Shown here: piece after piece, positions 9,101 through 11,908 of the stretch
Layout: every line of letters begins with the position of its first letter
Position numbering within the stretch: position 1 is the stretch's first letter
Source: Rodentolepis nana
Lineage: Eukaryota > Platyhelminthes > Cestoda > Cyclophyllidea > Hymenolepididae
DNA: 11,908 bases
Assembly (NCBI GenBank): GCA_900617975.1
Contig: UZAE01001703.1
Location: forward strand, 1-11,908
Direction: 5' to 3'
The notes under the pieces: model-generated
What the model was told of the DNA's origin: nothing
The model's database searches: none
Seen by the model: only the letters and a program-made list of their open reading frames with translations
Position numbers and translations under genes: made by a program

Positions 9101-11341
9101 TTAATTAGGAACAAAACTAGGGGAAAGGTAGATCATTTTTCATACTTACACATTTTCTGTTAATAATCACAATTTCCTTAAGAAATTTTAGATGTCGTTT
9201 AACTTTTATTAGTCCATTTGTACCATTAAGGTTACTATACCCGCGTAGTTAAGGCAATTCGGGTTTAATTCTTTTCATTGAATCATTAAATTTGTATTTC
9301 CTTGCTAGTTTGTCTTAATTCTGTTAACGAAATGGCATTCCTGAGTAATTTCCCATAACTTTTTATAGCTATCTTTATTTATCTTTGATTGATTTGTTCT
9401 GTTGACTCACCCAGACTAAAAATAATTTAGATGAATGCGAGATAATTTTAATATTTGTTTACAAATAGGCGCAGTTATAAAATTCTAAAATTTTGGGTGG
9501 GTATCAATGATTGGTTATGGTCACAACATGTGGACCAATCACTACGGAGATATACCTTCAATCCAATTGGTCAATGAGACATCTGAGTTATCAGCGCCAT
9601 ACCTGACTATTTCACTACAGTTGAAACAAGCCGGCCTGCTTCTTTTTGCTATTAGTAATTCCATAGGGAATTGTCCTCCAAATCTTTGATGAGCTATCTT
9701 TTTGGGATTTGCCATTTGTCATTGCTACCTCCTCTTTTTGTATGACCTGTCGTTTTCCTTTCTGATGACTGGAACGAAACACTACATTCACTCTTGTTTT
9801 TTTTGGAAGAAGATCTCCATTCATTACCTTCTTAACATAATTTACTCTGAATTCAAGTTTCAGCTCATTTACTATGGCAGCCACTAGATCATATTTGTCT
9901 TCTCCTTTCACTTCACTTTATTGCATATTCGTGGGGATTTTTCGGGGGATTTTCATTTGTTATATCATTCTTCGAGTTGTTTATTGGTCGGTTTCATCTC
10001 CTGAATGACGTTTTTTCTTGTGGATTCTGATTTCATTCGGTTTATTGTTTATCTTTGCTCTCGTTTACCACACAAAATGTTTCTGTGTGATTTTGCTGGG
10101 CATGTAGATGGCAATGACAGTGAGCATCTTTTTCGCTGTGTTTATCCTCGAATTGGTTTAAATGAATCCTTTACTATCATGGGTCTTATTGCGTACCATT
10201 AAGTCAGCTTTAAAGCATTAATGTTCTTAGATAATGTTCTTAGAGACCTTGGTTTTCCAAACCTCAAAGAGTTATAGAATGCCGACTCAGGTCTACTACA
10301 TGAAGTGGCCTTTTTCCAAAAGGTACTCCACAGTCTATAGTTATTGCTTCGCTAATTCTCTTATACCTTAGAAGATATCCTGTACCTCTGATTAGCAAAG
10401 GCATAAAGTGAATGGAGTGTTCATTCATTTTATACTCTTTTAGGCCTTTAAGTGAGTTAACTTTTATTTCGTTAATATCTTTTCCCCAGTAAATTCACAA
10501 TCTCGTATAAGTGAGATGATTGAGGCTGTACTGTTTGGTATTTAGCTTCTGGGTAAATAAACTCTTTCCGAAATTTGATGGTTATTCTCGGTGCCTAAAT
10601 CCCATTTATATTCCACCACAACTTCAAAGTCATCTTACAGAAATTCTACAGTTCTGAGAACATAAATTCTTCTTTAAGAAGTTTTTTTTAATTAGTGTTA
10701 TTCCATGAGAGGTCACAACTCATCTACATTACTGTGGTGGAAGCATGGTCTTAATAAGTCTTTGTTAAAAACATCTTTTGGTTGCATTAAAGGTGGTAAT
10801 AAGATCTGAGAACCTTTTGTGACCACAATGACCACTCTCTCCTGTGATTCGTCTTCCCCACTCTTCAGCACTATGTATCTCTCTGTTACTTGAATTCTGA
10901 CATGTGTTTGTGGAGGTGGTTATAATTAGCTTATTAACTTAACCACCTTCAACGTGCCTGGCTGTTTACAACTGATTAAACAGATGACTAATCTTGCCAT
11001 CCGAATAACTGGCCTCCATAAATCGATATCTTGACTCACTATTGAATATTTAAGCGCCTAGAGATCTGGATGGGGAGGTACCTTTCAATTACATCGAATG
11101 TACGTCAATTTCCAAACTGGGTAATCACTCTTTCTCTTTTTTGCTTTTTTCCAGAAGCAGGCAGTCAATGGCCGATGGAATCCTCATGTCGAAAGCTCCA
11201 TGAATCATGTTAGTGATCAGGATGCTATCGATAAATTGGCTATTCTGGAGTTTCAAGTTATTCGGCAGACCGTCGCTTTTTTAAAGTGGAAACAGGCCTG
11301 GCACCCTAACCTCCAACTATCTATTGCTCGATCGGCACCTT
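2751..11341 (+). CDS. PIK3C2: Class II phosphoinositide 3-kinase, N-terminal half (nine spliced exons, 3' truncated by window)
   Basis: Joining 2751-3122, 3381-3463, 3731-4107, 5676-5799, 7317-7425, 7503-7570, 7665-7743, 8963-9127 and 11155-11341 gives one open frame of 521 codons plus one base. Seen: a disordered Ser/Asn-rich N-terminus (about 1-150); a linker (about 150-240); an RBD-like domain (about 243-343) ending in LGDHEYIQSC; a helical-looking linker (about 345-505); and NLQLSIARSAP at the end. Known: class II PI3Ks have an N-terminal extension, RBD, C2, helical and kinase domains, then PX and C2. They make PI3P and PI(3,4)P2 on endocytic and endosomal membranes. The L-G-x-H-E-x-I-x-x-C pattern at the RBD end is characteristic of this class; class I enzymes have a related but different motif. 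The gap of about 165 residues from RBD to C2 start is close to the human spacing, while the N-terminus is shorter than in human paralogues. Inferred: the kinase domain lies downstream. No frameshift or stop was found, so the gene looks intact. Exon 1's donor and the linker exons are the least certain parts. Confidence 0.85.
3381..3463 (+). CDS. PIK3C2: Exon 2: short linker exon
   Basis: An 83-nt exon too short for an ORF scan. It lies between a pyrimidine-rich acceptor (CTTCTCTTTTAATTTAG, ending at 3380) and a near-perfect donor ATAG|GTGAGT at 3463/3464. Read from CAA at 3381 it is open throughout and ends with two bases (AG). These join the first T of exon 3 to make Ser 152. That phase is exactly what exon 3 requires, which supports the exon. 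The peptide (QKSRSNNLLSDNV...) continues the polar N-terminal linker, and no domain is visible. Confidence 0.7.
3731..4107 (+). CDS. PIK3C2: Exon 3: linker and start of Ras-binding domain
   Basis: A 377-nt exon after the acceptor GCATTTTATTTTCAG (ends 3730), with donor TTTTT|GTAAGT at 4107/4108. It encodes residues 152-277. The first 90 residues (LPSVNVKFPSP, then KSLYLSPVKVAKMFDDW) form a linker I cannot assign to a named domain. From about residue 243 (CTYKIYVPRPEYF) the pattern looks like the first beta strands of a PI3K RBD, completed by exons 4 and 5. The exon ends in phase 1. Confidence 0.85.
4108..5675 (+). other. Intron 3 (1568 nt)
   Basis: Bounded by GTAAGT and TTTTAG. It holds several short open stretches: plus strand 4114-4338, whose end reads MARANAYHLVKADGFKFKY, and two overlapping minus-strand frames at 4761-5056. 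None has a start, family match or splice context that I can defend. A C9-10 tract lies near 5068 and a long G tract at 5576. Most likely non-coding, possibly with old mobile-element debris. Confidence 0.7.
5563..5601 (+). repeat. G-quadruplex-forming tract (TGGG repeats then 26 Gs)
   Basis: Repeats of TGGG run into 26 consecutive Gs (5576-5601), followed by GAGGAAG. The tract lies on the transcribed-sense strand about 75 nt before the exon 4 acceptor. Runs like this can form G-quadruplexes in the pre-mRNA and may influence splicing, but that is inference. The exact length is unreliable, because homopolymers expand and are misread by sequencers. Confidence 0.85.
5676..5799 (+). CDS. PIK3C2: Exon 4: core of Ras-binding domain
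   Basis: A 124-nt exon after the acceptor TTACTATTTTAG (ends 5675), with donor CATCC|GTAAGT at 5799/5800. Its first two bases complete the codon split from exon 3 (Ser 278). The peptide STKLVSTLMEEC, then SDFCFRILGKTDILHP, follows the RBD order: a helix after the two-strand hairpin, a strand with F-R-I-L-G where related kinases have L-K-V-C-G, then a turn into the next exon. An open minus-strand frame over the same bases (5672-5857) is a shadow. A 26-G tract lies about 75 nt upstream of the acceptor. Confidence 0.9.
5800..7316 (+). other. Intron 4 (1517 nt)
   Basis: Separates the two halves of the RBD and is bounded by GTAAGT and AATAG. I see no repeat match to the other introns. A 42-codon open stretch begins after an acceptor-like TTTTCAG at 6787 but has no usable donor before its stop at 6914. 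The minus-strand frame at 7107-7304 is unremarkable. Confidence 0.7.
7317..7425 (+). CDS. PIK3C2: Exon 5: end of Ras-binding domain, class II signature
   Basis: A 109-nt exon after the acceptor GGTTTTAATAG (ends 7316), with donor CCCACT|GTAAGT at 7425/7426. The first base completes Pro 319. It encodes HAALGDHEYIQSC, then VYLILEPYAVQELFLPT. This is the most diagnostic stretch in the window: L-G-x-H-E-x-I-x-x-C followed by an alternating hydrophobic strand is the end of class II PI3K RBDs. The exon ends in phase 0 and is followed by a 77-nt intron. Confidence 0.92.
7503..7570 (+). CDS. PIK3C2: Exon 6: short linker exon
   Basis: A 68-nt exon after the acceptor CTCGCTTTTTAG (ends 7502), with donor GATAG|GTTGGT at 7570/7571. 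It reads PEDRVNKLNLHDLPTMQSD and ends in phase 2, making Arg 378 with the first base of exon 7. Reading through instead of splicing meets a TAG at 7608-7610. No domain is assigned. It lies in the region between RBD and C2, which is poorly conserved in the family. Confidence 0.75.
7665..7743 (+). CDS. PIK3C2: Exon 7: amphipathic helix of the RBD-C2 linker
   Basis: A 79-nt exon after a long T-tract acceptor (CTTTTTTTCTTAAG, ends 7664), with donor TCAACG|GTAAGT at 7743/7744. It encodes IAIEESVKKIQFYIDKLMKQ, a heptad-like amphipathic helix of the kind expected in the helical linker after class II RBDs. It ends in phase 0. The long open frame 7534-7962 spans introns 6 and 7 in another frame and is not a separate gene. 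Confidence 0.78.
7744..8962 (+). other. Intron 7 (1219 nt) carrying repeat copy B
   Basis: Begins GTAAGT and ends TTGCTTAG. Apart from repeat copy B (about 8235-8650) it has no support for an exon. Since both flanking exons are phase 0, a cassette exon here would need a length divisible by three. Confidence 0.7.
8258..8650 (+). mobile_element. Dispersed repeat copy B in intron 7
   Basis: A core of about 320 nt (8258-8580) aligns along its length with copy C at 11388-11706. Shared segments include GCGTTTTGATAGTTATCATT, GACTTCGGG, AGAAGAGTGATT, GGATATGGCATA/GAATATGGCATA and CCCAGGGTGCAC(T/C)ACGTGGAGG. A tail to about 8650 (ATATAAAGTCGG ... ATGAAGCATTTC) is shared with copy A. A run of nine to ten Gs interrupts the core near 8360. 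Near-identical CATATTTTTAATAT (8244-8257) and CATATTTTAATAT (8581-8593) bracket the core. They may be a target duplication or terminal repeats of the element. No open frame of note, so it is probably a non-autonomous element. Confidence 0.8.
8963..9127 (+). CDS. PIK3C2: Exon 8: helical linker
   Basis: A 165-nt, 55-codon exon after the acceptor TTTTTGTTGCTTAG (ends 8962), with donor GGAAAG|GTAGAT at 9127/9128. The start is slightly ambiguous, since an alternative AG two bases later would break the frame. It reads STLDTVGELCGRLKTAVDDH, then a second helix-like stretch with ESFQCCLHHLIRNKTRGK. Both exon ends are phase 0, so the exon could be skipped without a frameshift. The 1.2-kb intron before it carries a dispersed repeat. 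Confidence 0.8.
9128..11154 (+). other. Intron 8 (2027 nt) with unexplained minus-strand open stretches
   Basis: The largest intron, GTAGAT to TTCCAG. On the minus strand there are three stretches with protein-like composition: 10713-10919 (68 codons, containing QVTERYIVLKSGEDESQERV), 10264-10494 (76 codons, containing MPLLIRGTGYLLRY and DCGVPFGKRPLHVV) and 9615-9911 (98 codons, Lys-rich). They lie in shifted frames, as in a decayed gene or element. At this base composition, stop-free runs of such length are also expected by chance, so I do not call them genes. No family was recognised. Confidence 0.3.
11155..11341 (+). CDS. PIK3C2: Exon 9: linker end and first strand of C2 domain (last exon visible)
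   Basis: A 187-nt exon after a strong acceptor (CTTTTTTGCTTTTTTCCAG, ends 11154), with donor CACCTT|GTAAGC at 11341/11342. It encodes KQAVNGRWNPHVE, a helix DKLAILEFQVIRQTVAFLKW, then HPNLQLSIARSAP. The last segment resembles the opening strand of the class II PI3K C2 domain, where the family has a similar L-Q-hydrophobic-x-hydrophobic pattern. It ends in phase 1, so at least one more exon lies to the right; none is recognisable in 11342-11908. Confidence 0.85.
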
Positions 11342-11372
11342 GTAAGCATAATATTTTTCTTTAATTTCACCA

Positions 11373-11721
11373 CATTTTACTAATATATTTATTTATTGCA
11401 AATGGCAGGCGTTTTGATAGTTATCATTAGCCCTTTAGCTGACTTCGGGCTTCACAGGGGGAAGGAACATCAAAGTAACAGAAAGTCGAGGGGTGGGGAA
11501 CAGAAGAGTGATTTACGGATGTAAAAAGACATATACGAAGGCAGAGAAAAGGTAGGATGAGTACTGCGGAAGTGGTAGAATATGGCATACAATTGGGCCG
11601 TTGTAGTTAAAAGCCAGCAGTCAATCGCCAGTTAATAGACTTTTTTCCGTATGAGTATACGTTGCCCAGGGTGCACCACGTGGAGGTAAGTCTATCATAC
11701 ACCCCCCATTTTACTAATATA
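11373..11721. repeat. 15-bp perfect direct repeat flanking element C
   Basis: CATTTTACTAATATA occurs at 11373-11387 and again at 11707-11721. A target-site duplication is the simplest reading. A caution is that the left flank of copy B (CATTTTACTCATAT from 8235) is similar, so this sequence could instead belong to the element. Confidence 0.7.
11388..11706 (+). mobile_element. Dispersed repeat copy C in intron 9
   Basis: About 319 nt, same orientation as copy B and as the host gene, beginning TTTATTTATTGCAAATGGCAGG and ending in ACACCCCCC. It lacks the tail found in copies A and B. It starts only about 45 nt after the exon 9 donor. Identity to copy B is perhaps 75-80 per cent by eye, so the copies are not recent. 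Function unknown; likely a SINE-like or other non-autonomous element. Confidence 0.8.
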
Positions 11722-11845
11722 ATTCAAAGTCAACCTTTATTGCCAATTGTTTGACTACATGAGTACGGCAGTAAAGTAGCGCTTAACCCGGCCGGTAGAA
11801 CCACTTTGGCAACCAATCAGATAAGGTTTTGATTTATTCACCTTT

Positions 11846-11878
11846 AAAGCTAAAGACCTTCCCAAAGCAGAAGACCTT
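11846..11878. repeat. Short tandem-like direct repeat
   Basis: AAAGCTAAAGACCTT (11846-11860) and AAAGCAGAAGACCTT (11864-11878) match at 13 of 15 positions with a 3-nt gap. The rest of 11722-11908 is intron 9 sequence with no exon I can recognise. Confidence 0.5.
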
Positions 11879-11908
11879 GACTTGAGTTCAGTATTTGGAC
11901 CAATATAA

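Noticed and set aside
10005..10202. 65-codon plus-strand frame in intron 8
   Set aside because: No flanking splice sites in a compatible phase and no recognisable domain. Exons 8 and 9 join in phase 0 without it.

Overview
This is eukaryotic DNA: AT-rich, with one intron-split gene on the + strand, long non-coding stretches and dispersed repeats. It has no bacterial operon layout. Short introns (77 to 94 nt) beside introns of 1.2 to 2 kb, GTAAGT-type donors and pyrimidine-tract acceptors fit an invertebrate animal. The AT bias and the divergent protein make me lean towards a parasitic flatworm, but nothing here proves the lineage.

Layout. Positions 1-2703 hold no gene I can support. They contain a CpG-rich promoter-like patch (about 470-690), a minus-strand copy of a dispersed repeat with 14-bp flanking direct repeats (1374-1607), and AT-rich sequence. 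From 2751 to the right edge runs the 5' half of one gene. I reconstruct nine coding exons: 2751-3122, 3381-3463, 3731-4107, 5676-5799, 7317-7425, 7503-7570, 7665-7743, 8963-9127 and 11155-11341. All eight junctions keep the reading frame and give 521 codons plus one base. The key evidence is a PI3K Ras-binding domain (RBD) that appears only after splicing exons 3, 4 and 5, ending in LGDHEYIQSC. About 165 residues later, NLQLSIARSAP resembles the first strand of the class II PI3K C2 domain. The gene is therefore called a class II phosphoinositide 3-kinase (PIK3C2 family). Its C2, helical, kinase, PX and C-terminal C2 domains would lie beyond the right edge.

The large introns hold most of the unexplained structure. 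Intron 3 has a 26-G tract with TGGG repeats just before exon 4. Introns 7 and 9 each carry a + strand copy of the same repeat (about 320 bp) found upstream. Both intronic copies contain an acceptor-like site, 16 nt, then a consensus GTAAGT donor: a micro-exon-like cassette. Intron 8 (2 kb) has several open minus-strand stretches that may be chance or a decayed element. The most notable finding is the repeat family and its built-in splice-site pair inside a signalling gene.
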